Shown: in pieces, positions 31,856 through 41,343 of the stretch
Position numbering within the stretch: the stretch's first letter is position 1
Layout: every line of letters starts with the position of its first letter
The notes under the pieces: generated by a model
Seen by the model: only the letters and a program-made list of their open reading frames with translations
What the model was told of the DNA's origin: nothing
The model's database searches: none
Origin: Rhynchopus sp. YZ270_cl-10
Taxonomy: Eukaryota; Euglenozoa; Diplonemea; Diplonemida; Diplonemidae
DNA: 64,000 nucleotides
Assembly: GCA_964035575.1 (NCBI GenBank)
Contig: OZ037836.1
Location: 496,001-560,000, forward strand
Reading direction: 5' to 3'
Position numbers and translations under genes: made by a program

Positions 31856-32444
31856 TCACATGCACACACATTTGCACTTGGTATCGTCCACGAGGCTACC
31901 GCCATACTCATGCACATGTTCTGACACAACACTGCACGATCCGGTGATGTTGATGCTGCTTGTGGGTAATGTGCATCCTTCCAGGAAGCTTGGCCTTATG
32001 TACCGAACACTCGTCAACCCAGATAAGTCAAGTGTTTTCAATGCGCTGCAGTTAAAGAGAAAGTAGTCTCCCAGCTGCGTCACATTGCTCCACCCAGAAA
32101 TATCTAGTGTGGTCAATGAGGTGCAGTTGGAGAGAAAGCTGTGTCCTATATGCGTCACATTGTTCCACCCAGACAAGTCAAGGGTTCGCAATGCGGTGCA
32201 GGAGGAGAGAAAGTGGTCCTCAACCCGTGCCACATTGTTCCACCCAGATAAATCAGCAGTGTGCAGTGAGGCGCAGTGTTTGAGAAAGAAGCAACCTACT
32301 GCAGTCACACCTGGCACACCACTGAGATCAAGTTCTGAGAACGTGGCACCTTGTAAGAAGTAACGGGGGATCTTAGTCATAACCTCCGCCTGCAGAAACA
32401 GACGAACCAGCTTGGGATCTGTCAGACCTGCGAACCTCTCTTCC
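31856..32444 (-). pseudogene. C-terminal part of Ubl-LRR member 7
   Basis: Runs from 'ERFAGLTDPKLVRLFLQAEV' through about six repeats to 'CKCVCM'. The frame is cut at 32445 by the 3.6-kb element; the N-terminal parts are at 36089-36186 and 36816-36989. Confidence 0.85.
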
Positions 32445-32636
32445 AAATAAACGTTTTTAAAAATAGGATGGAGCACCCCGGTCCGAAAAGGAATGCAGCC
32501 ACCCCTGGCTTCAGGCTCGCGAACCCAGTATTGCAGTAACACTGGGTCTCACGGGCCAAAAACCGAACAAAGAAAAGGAAAATGTTTGGGTTCAGCGACA
32601 GCGCCAATGGGCTGACGCGACGCTGAACCAACTTAA

Positions 32637-33398
32637 AATAATATATATTATTATCGTGAATTTATTTTCCAGTATTTCACGCACAGGTGGAAACAGCCCG
32701 AGGGAAGCATTTTTTCCCGAGGGCGAAGCCCGAGGGGAAAAATGCTTCCCCGAGGGCTGTTTCCACCTGTAAGTGAAATACTGGTATAAATTCACGAAAA
32801 TATATTATTTTATCTCCAAATGAGACCATGAATTTCACAACCCGTTTTCACGTACAAAGAGAAGAGGGTGGGGTGGTTCTTTTTATGATGATTTTTGATT
32901 CAGTTTTTTGATGTGGAACTCTTAGCGCTGGACAGCGCCTTGAGCCAGAACTGGTGCAGCGGGTTTGTGGCGCTTACGCGGCTGTACTTCTGAGGAAGAT
33001 GAGGAAGACGATGACGATGAGTCACTTGTGTTCGTGTCGGACTCACTCTCCACAGGTGCCCTCGCACGTTTTTGAGGTCTCATTTGGGATTTTTTGATGA
33101 AAATTTGGAAAAAAAAACGTGTAAATCCGTGGTTTGTGTGATACAGAAAATTAACTCAAAAATGCGTTTGAGACCCCCAGAATGGCTCAAAATGCCTCTT
33201 TTCTGGCTTTAATTGCAAAATTGGGCCTCCAAAGGCCTCCAAAAAAATTTTCGAGAGTTCAGTTCTACTATTTTCTGAGCGTGAATTTATTTTTCTGAGC
33301 GTGAATTTATTTTTTGAGCGTGAAATACCGGAAAATAAATTCACGCACCTCCTTCACGATTTTGTGAAGGGGCGTGAAATTCATGGTCTCAAGCGGGG
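32637..33398. repeat. foldback module, copy 1
   Basis: Left part (32655-32800) is a near-perfect inverted repeat of about 65-70 bp arms around 'cccgagggcgaagcccg'. Right part (32821-33391) has its own 18-bp terminal inverted repeats 'TGAGACCATGAATTTCAC'. Further internal copies of 'gcgtgaatttattttt' lie at 33290-33345. Copy 2 follows directly at 33399-34188 with few differences. Confidence 0.8.
32922..33083 (-). CDS. small Ser-rich, basic-patch ORF in foldback module copy 1
   Basis: A 53-codon frame from ATG 33083: 'MRPQKRARAPVESESD', a run of nine Ser, then 'EVQPRKRHKPAAP'. The two basic patches look like nuclear-localisation signals. The copy at 33684-33845 has the same length; the difference noticed in the Ser run is synonymous. 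No known family, and too short and low-complexity to call a gene firmly. Confidence 0.3.
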   Translation of the reverse strand: MRPQKRARAPVESESDTNTSDSSSSSSSSSSEVQPRKRHKPAAPVLAQGAVQR

Positions 33399-34188
33399 AT
33401 AATATATATTATTATCGTGAATTTATTTTCCAGTATTTCACGCACAGGTGGAAACAGCCCGAGGGGAAGCATTTTTTCCCGAGGGCGAAGCCCGAGGGGA
33501 AAAATGCTTCCCCGAGGGCTGTTTCCACCTGTAAGTGAAATACTGGTATAAATTCACGAAAATATATTATTTTATCTCCAAATGAGACCATGAATTTCAC
33601 AACCCGTTTTCACGTACAAAGAGACGAGGGTGGGGTGGTTCTTTTTATGATGATTTTTGATTCAGTTTTTTGATGTGGAACTCTTAGCGCTGGACAGCGC
33701 CTTGAGCCAGAACTGGTGCAGCGGGTTTGTGGCGCTTACGCGGCTGTACTTCTGATGAAGATGAGGAAGACGATGACGATGAGTCACTTGTGTTCGTGTC
33801 GGACTCACTCTCCACAGGTGCCCTCGCACGTTTTTGAGGTCTCATTTGGGATTTTTTGATGAAAATTTGGGGAAAAAAACGTGTAAATCCGTGGTTTGTG
33901 TGATACAGAAAATTAACTCAAAAATGCGTTTGAGACCCCCAGAATGGCTCAAAATGCCTCTTTTCTGGCTTTAATTGCAAAATTGGGCCTCCAAAGGCCT
34001 CCAAAAAAATTTTCGAGAGTTCAGTTCTACGATTTTCTGAGCGTGAATTTATTTTTCTGAGCGTGAATTTATTTTTCTGAGCGTGAATTTATTTTTTGAG
34101 CGTGAAATACCGGAAAATAAATTCACGCACCTCCTTCACGATTTTGTGAAGGGGCGTGAAATTCATGGTCTCAAGCGGGGATAAAATA
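33399..34188. repeat. foldback module, copy 2
   Basis: Tandem copy of 32637-33398, slightly longer because one more 'ctgagcgtgaatttattttt' unit is present near 34040-34080. Contains the second short Ser-rich frame at 33684-33845. Confidence 0.8.
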
Positions 34189-34359
34189 AAAAATCTTGTA
34201 TCAACTTGAAAAAGAAAAGCAATGAACAGCAACAGAGCCATTTGGGCTTACGCGTCGCTAAAGTAACTGAAAAACAATGTTTTAAAAACAAGAATGTCGT
34301 TGACCAAGATTGAAATACACGAAAAAGGTAAAATACTAAGAATTGCCTCATATTCCATG

Positions 34360-35990
34360 GGCATCGTTTCTGATGTTGTAGTTTGTCTGCTGAGTGATCA
34401 CGCGCCCCCCCTACTAGGGAGGTCTTAGGTTCATGCTTCGGCTTGCACGTAAAGAACTACCATGTCGCCGACGTTAGCGGTCCTCGTATTCCGTGAGGTC
34501 TTTCAGATGTTGTTGTTTGACTGCTGAGTGATCACGCGCCCCCCCTACTAGGGAGGTCTTAGGTTCAGGCTTCGGCTTGCACGTAAAAGCTACCATGTCG
34601 TCGAAGTTAGCGGTCCTCGTATTCCGTGAGGTCTTTCAGATGGTGTAGTTTGTCTGCTGAGTGATCACGCGCCCCCCCTACTAGGGAGGTCTTAGGTTCA
34701 GGTTTCGGCTTGCACGTAAAGAACTACCATGTCGCCGAAGTTAGCGGTCCTCGTATTCCATGAGGTCTTTCTGATGTTGTTGTTTGTCTGCTGAGTGATC
34801 ACACGCCCCCCCTACTAGGGAGGTCTTAGGTTCAGGCTTCGGCTTGCACGTAAAAAGCTACCATGTCGTCGAAGTTAGCGGTACTCGTATTCCATGAGGT
34901 CTTTCTGATGTTGTAGTTTGTCTGCTGAGTGATCACGCGCCCCCCCTACTAGGGAGGTCTTAGGTTCAGGCTTCGGCTTGCACGTAAAAGCTACCATGTC
35001 GTCGAAGTTAGCGGTCCTCGTATTCCATGAGGTCTTTCTGATGTTGTTGTTTGTCTGCTGAGTGATCACACGCCCCCCCTACTAGGGAGGTCTTAGGTTC
35101 AGGCTTCGGCTTGCACGTAAAAAGCTACCATGTCGTCGAAGTTAGCGGTACTCGTATTCCATGAGGTCTTTCAGATGTTGTAGTTTGTCTGCTGAGTGAT
35201 CACGCGCCCCCCCTACTAGGGAGGTCTTAGGTTCAGGCTTCGGCTTGCACGTAAAGAACTACCATGTCGTCGAAGTTAGCGGTACTCGTATTCCATGAGG
35301 TCTTTCAGATGTTGTTGTTTGACTGCTGAGTGATCACGCGCCCCCCCTACTAGGGAGGTCTTAGGTTCAGGCTTCGGCTTGCACGTAAAAGCTACCATGT
35401 CGTCGAAGTTAGCGGTCCTCGTATTCCATGAGGTCTTTCAGATGTTGTTGTTTGACTGCTGAGTGATCACGCGCCCCCCCTACTAGGGAGGTCTTAGGTT
35501 CAGGCTTCGGCTTGCACGTAAAGAACTACCATGTCGTCGAAGTTAGCGGTCCTCGTATTCCATGAGGTCTTTCTGATGTTGTTGTTTGTCTGCTGAGTGA
35601 TCACACGCCCCCCCTACTAGGGAGGTCTTAGGTTCAGGCTTCGGCTTGCACGTAAAAAGCTACCATGTCGTCGAAGTTAGCGGTACTCGTATTCCATGAG
35701 GTCTTTCAGATGTTGTAGTTTGTCTGCTGAGTGATCACGCGCCCCCCCTACTAGGGAGGTCTTAGGTTCAGGCTTCGGCTTGCACGTAAAAAGCTACCAT
35801 GTCGTCGAAGTTAGCGGTACTCGTATTCCATGAGGTCTTTCAGATGTTGTTGTTTGACTGCTGAGTGATCACGCGCCCCCCCTGCTAGGGAGGTCTTAGG
35901 TTCAGGCTTCGGCTTGCACGTAAAAAGCTACCATGTCGTCGAAGTTAGCGGTCCTCGTATTCCATGAGGCACTTCAGATGTTGTTCTTCA
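34360..35990. repeat. 12-copy tandem array of a 133-135-bp unit
   Basis: The anchor 'ctgctgagtgatcac' recurs every 133-134 bp from 34387 to about 35857. Units vary mainly at 'aaagaacta/aaaagcta/aaaaagcta' and at a few single bases. On the plus strand most units carry ATG TCG TCG/CCG AAG ..., a frame of about 21 codons (MSSKLAVLVFHEVFQMLLF..) closed by the TGA of 'ctgctgag'; some copies have TAG earlier. The last unit is degenerate and merges into the element's right end. Position at the 5' side of a minus-strand retroposon suggests promoter-like monomers. Confidence 0.85.
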
Positions 35991-36088
35991 TTTTCTTCTT
36001 GTTCCGAGTCTTTGCCGCAGTCCTCTGCGTTGCCCGGGGTCACCTCGTGGAGGTGCTCGGTAAAACCCCACCTGCGAACCTCTCTTCC

Positions 36089-36186
36089 GTCAGCTCTCTC
36101 TCACCCAAGTCACGAAGAGCTGCAATGGCGTCGTCCTTCTGCGACATCGTCTTCTTCATCAGCACAACTGTGTCCCCAGCACTCAG
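36089..36186 (-). pseudogene. middle piece of Ubl-LRR member 7 (end of Ubl domain and linker)
   Basis: Encodes the 'AGDTVVLMKKTMSQKDDAIA' linker region between the two insertions R2 and R4. The same reading continues at 36816 upstream and 32444 downstream. Confidence 0.8.
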
Positions 36187-36797
36187 GGGACAAAAACGTG
36201 AGGTGGCAGCCCCCCGGCATTTTTGCCCTGGCGTCCCCGGATATAATCTCTTTTTTTGAGTGAACGAAGGCCACGCGTGGGATGGTTGCATTGCACTTTT
36301 GCAAACCCGGGCACATGATATTGGAGGGTCCAAAGCAACTGGAGGAGGTGTATGCTGGGCTTTTTGTGCCCTCAGGGATTTAAGCGACCCTGCACCTACT
36401 TTACGACCATGCACAGCTTTTGCTTTTCTTTTCTTTGCTTTTCTTTGCTTTTTGTAGGTGCTAACCTGCGGCAGTGGTTTGCATCAGTTGGGTGTTCCAC
36501 TCACCGCAGTTTAGAGAATTAGGAGATGCCAGTCATTCGTTCCTCCCATTGGAATGACTGGTGGTTTTATTGTTGTTTATTTCTTTTGACGCTGCCAGAG
36601 TGCGGACCTTGAACTGGCTTATATACTGACCTAGGCCACCAGCGGTGGTATACGGCCCCTGTTCACTTAGGTGTCGTCTTTGTTGGGTATAAGTCAGCAA
36701 ATGGGATCAAGCCACTCTCTGGCACACCGTGGTGCCATCCTTCCCTTTTGCTGGTTTTTCTTTTTGCGGGGGTGGATCACGTTTTTCAAGTTTAATA
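36187..36797 (+). mobile_element. retroposon-like element, copy R2 (611 bp, 17-18-bp target duplication)
   Basis: Flanked by an 18-bp repeat beginning 'TGTGTCCCCAGCAC' (36169-36186 and 36798-36815). Nearly identical to R1 at 19292-19905 but in the opposite orientation. Its first ~100 bp ('cggcatttttgcc', 'ataatctctttttttgag') also resemble the head of R3 on the minus strand of 38490-38380. Inserted in the Ubl domain of LRR member 7. Confidence 0.82.
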
Positions 36798-36815
36798 TGT
36801 GTCCCCAGCACTCAG

Positions 36816-36989
36816 CTGCGTGATGTTGTCTCCTTCGGCCAGCAGCTTCCCTCCGAAGCTCATGTCAAAGCCGTCTTCGCACAACTCTGCTGCAGTCGCC
36901 ACCTTCCGCCGTATGTCCGCAGTTGTATCATCCACACCCACCTCGACTGTGTACTTCTCCCCGTCAAAGCTCTCCACACATATTTCCAT
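36816..36989 (-). pseudogene. N-terminal piece of Ubl-LRR member 7 (Ubl domain)
   Basis: From ATG 36989 to 'LAEGDNITQLSAGDT', where R2 begins. The spacer upstream (36990-37122) matches those of members at 41344, 45141 and 47863. Confidence 0.83.
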
Positions 36990-37123
36990 GGTTTTGTGTC
37001 TCTCTGTTTGAGGTGTTTTGGGTGGGGCAAGAAGAAACAACAAAGTTGATGCGTTACACGAAAGAGTTGCAGCAGTTGAAGCCACCCCTTCACGAAGGCA
37101 CCCCTGCCATCCTCACGGTGCAG

Positions 37124-37888
37124 TTGCTGACGAAGTTGTCATCGATGTGCGTCATATTGCTCCACCCAGACAGGTCAAGTGTGGTCAATGAGGTGTAGTT
37201 GAAGAGCAAACACTTTCCTATCCGCGTCGCACTGCTCCACCCAGACAAGTCAGCGGTTCGCAATCCGGTGCAGTTGGCGAGGAAGTCGTTCCCCACTTGC
37301 GTCATGTTGTTCCACCCAGATAAGTCCAGTGTGGTCAACGCACGGCACTCGTCGAGGAAGCACGTCTCTATTGTGGTTACGTTGCTCCACCCAGATAAGT
37401 CAAGGGTTTGTAATGCAATGCAGTTGTAGAGCACCTCTGAATCAGCGTTACGCTGTTCCACCCAGATAAGTTCAGAGTGGTCAATGAGGTGCAGTTCGAG
37501 AGGAAGTTGTTCGCAATGAGCGTCACATTGTTCCACCCAGACAAATCCAGTGTGGTCAACTGGCTGCAGTTCTGGAGGAAGTCGCTTCCGATGTGCGTCA
37601 CATTGTTCCACCCAGAAATGTCAAGTGTGGTCAACTGGCTGCAGTTGGAGAGGAAGTGGCCTCCTCTGCGTGTCACATTGCTCCACCCAGATAAATCAGC
37701 CGTGTGCAATGAGGTGCAGTAGTAGATAGAATAACAGTTTATTGTAGCAACAACTGGCACACCACTGAGATCAAGTTCTACGAACGTACCACTTGAGAAG
37801 AAGAAAGGGGGGATCTCAGTAACAACCTCCGCCTGCAGAAACAAATGAATCAGCTTGGGATCTGTCAGACCTTTGAACCTCTCTGGCG
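37124..37888 (-). pseudogene. LRR part of Ubl-LRR member 8 (frameshifted, 3'-truncated)
   Basis: Holds about ten repeats. The reading frame changes near 37430, where a repeat has lost bases ('gcagttgtagagcacctctg'). The gene stops at 37124 inside a repeat ('VSNCT') and passes directly into spacer at the shared hexamer 'ggtgca', so the linker and CaaX end are gone. Looks like a recombination product between a repeat and the spacer. Confidence 0.8.
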
Positions 37889-38490
37889 CTAAACGTTTTT
37901 AAAAATAGGATGGAACACCCCGTTCCGAAGAGGAATGCAGCCACCCCGAAAAAGTGGGGGTGTGTCGCCAGTCTGCGGTGAGAAACTCCTCCCTGAGTCA
38001 AAACTGCCGCTGGTTAGCGCTGGCTAAGGTTCCCTTTTCACCCGGTCACAATCGAGTCTCGCTCCGTCGGCGTTGACTGCACTGCAAAGCCCCTTGGTCC
38101 ACCGTCGTAAAAAGACACCACAAAAAGCGTAGGTAGGTGGGGGACCGGCAGGTTACAGACAGAGGCAGTACGGAGCTAAGGTGTCGGCGGTCGCGGGTTG
38201 CCGTGGAGGCCTGCCCCCCGTGGAGGTCTTGGGATCTGGGAGTTTTGTGGAAGTAATCGGCTTAGAGTACCCTGCATTCCATGCACGACTCGAGCTCCTT
38301 GTGGTAGGATATTGGGGTCCCGGGAAGCACCCTTCGCCCCGAGGTCCCACCACCCCAGACAGTTTGTAGGTCTAAAAGCACAACGTACTTGTCCAGGACC
38401 TGGCCGCTCTTGGGTTCTCTCAAAAAAAGATACTAATCCCGTACGCCCGTGCACCGCAAAAATGTGCTATGGGGGGCGGTCCGCCGTCGG
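37889..38490 (-). mobile_element. retroposon-like element, copy R3 (602 bp, 21-bp target duplication)
   Basis: A 21-bp direct repeat starting 'GACCTTTGAACCTCTCTG' lies at 37868-37888 and 38491-38511. On the minus strand the head ('ccgacggcggaccgcccccc', 'attttt', 'tatctttttttgagagaac') resembles R1/R2, while the tail is the 'TATTTTTAAAAACGTTTAG' tail of R4. It is thus a chimera of the two types. No coding capacity recognised. Confidence 0.78.
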
Positions 38491-38511
38491 GACCTTTGAA
38501 CCTCTCTGGCG

Positions 38512-38779
38512 TCATGTCGGTCTCACCCAAGTCACGAAGAGCTGCAATGGCGTCGTCCTTCTGCGACTTCGTCTTCGTCAGCACAACTGTGTCCCCAGCA
38601 CTCAGCTGTGTCGTGTCGTCTCCTTCGGCCAGCAGCTTCCCTCCGAAGCTCATGTCAAAGCCGTCTTCGCGCAACTCTGCTGCAGTCGCCACCTTCCGCC
38701 GTATGTCCGCAGTTGTATCATCCACACCCACCTCGACTGTGTACTTCTCTCCGTCAAAGCTCTTCACACATATTTCCAT
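38512..38779 (-). pseudogene. N-terminal part of Ubl-LRR member 8
   Basis: From ATG 38779: complete Ubl domain and linker up to 'LGETDMTPERFKG', cut by R3. Continues at 37888. Confidence 0.84.
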
Positions 38780-39954
38780 GGTTCTGTGTCTCTCTGTTTT
38801 GTGCAGGTGTTTTCAATTGGGGGTAAGAGTACGCAAGAGACAACAAACAGTTAGGGGGAGGTCTTTTGCTAATAAAAATGATCATCCAGATGTGGTGAAA
38901 CGCCATAAACTCCACAACCCCTACAAAGATACTCCGCAAGCCATGCATAGTGGGGCAAGACAAAGCAACCAAAAGAGGAAGAGGACAACTTGCAAGTGTG
39001 CAGAAGAGTGTTTGGAAGCTAATGGTACAAAGGCACTGCGTGAATTGCACCCACGTAGGGGCGCACAACCTTCGTGACCACACAAGACCCACAGTGAGAG
39101 GTCTTGAAACAAGTTACAAAGGGGAGATAGGTCTTTTGTTTTGATTTGATTTTTTTTAAAGCTTCGTTGTATTAGTGTTGTTGCATGACTTTTCAGTTTC
39201 TCTATCCTCTGCGATATGACGCACAAACACGCCGTTTTCAATTTGATTCGCAGACCGATACTGACTCACGAAGTTGCTGTGTCAAAAAACACCTTCCTCT
39301 GCGAGGCGGGATACCACAGCGACAACGTCCATCACTCATGCGCCTATGAGTCGCTCAATGGCGTCATGGCTTTTATCATGACTACAGGGGTCCAACCCTG
39401 CACATTGTTCTCACAACACAAAATACAAATATGAACACAAATGAAGAGATGAAAGATATCTTACAATAAAACAACAAACACCGGTGGGGTAAAAACTAAG
39501 CCGGAAAAAGGGGAAATACACCCAAAAAAAGGAGAAAAAAACGAAAACATAAATCCATTTTGCTGCTTTATCCGAGCACAAGAGGCAACCATGTCTTTGC
39601 CTGAAGTACAGAAATGAGGTGAGTGCACAATAAAGGAGGAGGGTGGTAAATTTGTTTAAATAACTTTCAAATCAAAGAAGAGAAAGCTCAAGGACGTCAA
39701 TAGATGCATTCAAACGTTAGTGTTTTTGTTGCAAAAATGTGAAGAAAAAACAAATAAAAGAGAACATTCTTGACGTACACACTCTGTTGATTCTGAAAAC
39801 GGGAGTACAAAAATCGTGCATGCACCACCACACAATGGATCGAGAAAGAGCTCTCAATCTGTCAATCCTTACGTTGTCCTGACGTAGTAAAATTCCCCGT
39901 GGAAAACATGTGGCGCTTCCTAAGATATGTCACAACTGTCATGTCCCGGGTGCT
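38780..39954. other. spacer with module A copy 4
   Basis: Bases 38805-39160 are shared with 60045-60190 and 63550-63885 ('gatcatccagatgtggtgaa', 'gaggtcttgaaacaagtt'). Module A at 39186-39405. Bases 39430-39950 match 31290-31850. No gene. Confidence 0.5.
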
Positions 39955-41343
39955 TCACATGCACACACATTTGCACTTGGTATCGTCCACGAGGCTATAG
40001 CCATAGCCATTCACATGTTCTGACACAACACTGCACGATCCGGTGCTGTTGATGCTGCTCGTGGGTAATGTGCATCCTTCCAGGAAGCTTGGCCTTATGT
40101 ACCGAACGCTCGTCAACCCAGATAAGTCAAGTGTTTTCAATGCGCTGCAGTTAAAGAGAAAGTAGTCTCCCAGCTGCGTCACATTGTTCCATGTAGATAG
40201 TGAAGTTGACAGTGCAAACGCCTCTGGGACGCAGGCACTGACACTCCGCGGGTTATCGAACCCCGGAGTGTCGCGAGTAGAAATATCTAGTGTGGTCAAT
40301 GAGGTGCAGTTGGAGAGAAAGTACTCATCAACCCGCGTCAAATTGCTCCACCCAGAAAAATCAAGTGTGGTCAATGAGGTGCATTTGGAGAGAAAGTGCT
40401 CCTCAACCCGCGTCACATTACTCCACCCAGACAAGTCTAGGGTTTGCAATGCACTGCAGTCGTAGAGGAAAGACTTTCCCACCTGCGTCACATTGTTCAA
40501 CCCAGAAACATCTAGTGTGGTCAATGAGGTGCAGTTGGAGAGAAAGCAGTGTCCTATATGCGTCACATTGTTCCACCCAGACAAGTCAAGGGTTCGCAAT
40601 GCACTGCAGGAGGAGAGAACCTGGTACCCAAGTTGCGTCACATTGTTCCACGCAGAAATATTTAGTGTGGTCAACGACGTGCAGTCGTAGAGAAAGTACT
40701 TAAGCCGCGTCACATTGCTCCACCCAGATAAGTCGAGAGTTCGTAAATTAGTACAGTTAGAGAGAAACGAGTGCTCAATGTGTGCCACACTGTTCCACCC
40801 AGACAAGTCAAGGGTTTGCAATGCGGTGCAGTTGGAGAGAAAGCCGCCTTCAATGTGCGTGACATTGCTCCACCCAGATAAATCAGCAGTACGCAACGAG
40901 ATGCAGCACTTGAGAATAAAGTTACCTACATAAGTCACACCTGGCACACCACTGAGATCAAGTTCTGAGAACGTGGCACCTTGTAAGAAGTGATCGGGGA
41001 TCTCAGTAACAACCTCCGCCTGCAGAAACAAACGAACCAGCTTGGGATCTTCCAGACCTTCGAACCTGCCTATTGAGAGACTTGTCTCACCCAAGTCACG
41101 AAGAGCTGCAATGGCGTCGTCCTTCTGCGACTTCGTCTTCGTCAGCACAACTGTGTCCCCAGCACTCAGCTGCGTGATGGCGTCTCCTTCGGCCAGCAGC
41201 TTCCCTCCGAAGCTCATGTCAAAGCCGTCTTCGCGCAACTCTGCTGCAGACGCCACCTTCCGCCGTATGTCCGCAGTTGTATCATCCACACCCACCTCGA
41301 CTGTGTACTTCTCTCCGTCAAAGCTCTTCACACATATTTCCAT
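39955..41343 (-). CDS. Ubl-LRR-CaaX family protein 9 (11 repeats, with in-frame insertion)
   Basis: A 462-residue member from ATG 41343. Eleven repeats; the fourth is one residue short ('VTRLKYFLYDC'). In the tenth, the Gly of 'ISGW' is replaced by 29 residues starting 'TRDTPGFDNPRS', from an in-frame insertion of about 84 bp at 40192-40277. That DNA folds as a hairpin with stem 'gacactccg/cggagtgtc'. The frame continues normally to 'CKCVCM', so the protein may still fold with a loop extruding from the LRR solenoid. Confidence 0.87.
   Translation of the reverse strand: MEICVKSFDGEKYTVEVGVDDTTADIRRKVASAAELREDGFDMSFGGKLLAEGDAITQLSAGDTVVLTKTKSQKDDAIAALRDLGETSLSIGRFEGLEDPKLVRLFLQAEVVTEIPDHFLQGATFSELDLSGVPGVTYVGNFILKCCISLRTADLSGWSNVTHIEGGFLSNCTALQTLDLSGWNSVAHIEHSFLSNCTNLRTLDLSGWSNVTRLKYFLYDCTSLTTLNISAWNNVTQLGYQVLSSCSALRTLDLSGWNNVTHIGHCFLSNCTSLTTLDVSGLNNVTQVGKSFLYDCSALQTLDLSGWSNVTRVEEHFLSKCTSLTTLDFSGWSNLTRVDEYFLSNCTSLTTLDISTRDTPGFDNPRSVSACVPEAFALSTSLSTWNNVTQLGDYFLFNCSALKTLDLSGLTSVRYIRPSFLEGCTLPTSSINSTGSCSVVSEHVNGYGYSLVDDTKCKCVCM

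Larger units (their letters stand above)
32445..36069 (-). mobile_element. 3.6-kb composite retroposon-like element R4 (19-bp target duplication)
   Basis: A 19-bp direct repeat starting 'ACCTGCGAACCTC' lies at 32426-32444 and 36070-36088. On the minus strand the element begins 'TGGGGTTTTACCGAGCACCT', runs into 12 copies of a ~134-bp repeat, then ~0.2 kb of unique sequence, two copies of a ~760-bp foldback module, two short hairpins (about 32510-32545 and 32590-32625) and the tail 'GGTGGCTGCATTCCTTTTCG' ... 'TTTAAAAACGTTTATTT'. The tail is shared with 37889-38490 and 23371-23445. No polymerase, integrase or capsid-like frame is recognisable, so it should depend on another element. Confidence 0.75.

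Noticed and set aside
34360-35990. Possible 5S rRNA or spliced-leader RNA tandem genes (unit size fits)
   Set aside because: No 5S internal-control motifs, no spliced-leader-like exon with GT donor and no T-run terminator in the units.
34360-35990. CRISPR-like array
   Set aside because: Units are contiguous near-identical repeats without unique spacers, and the genome is eukaryotic.
40225-40265. tRNA T-arm-like 'gggttatcgaacccc'
   Set aside because: It is the loop of a perfect hairpin and no acceptor, D or anticodon stems can be drawn around it.
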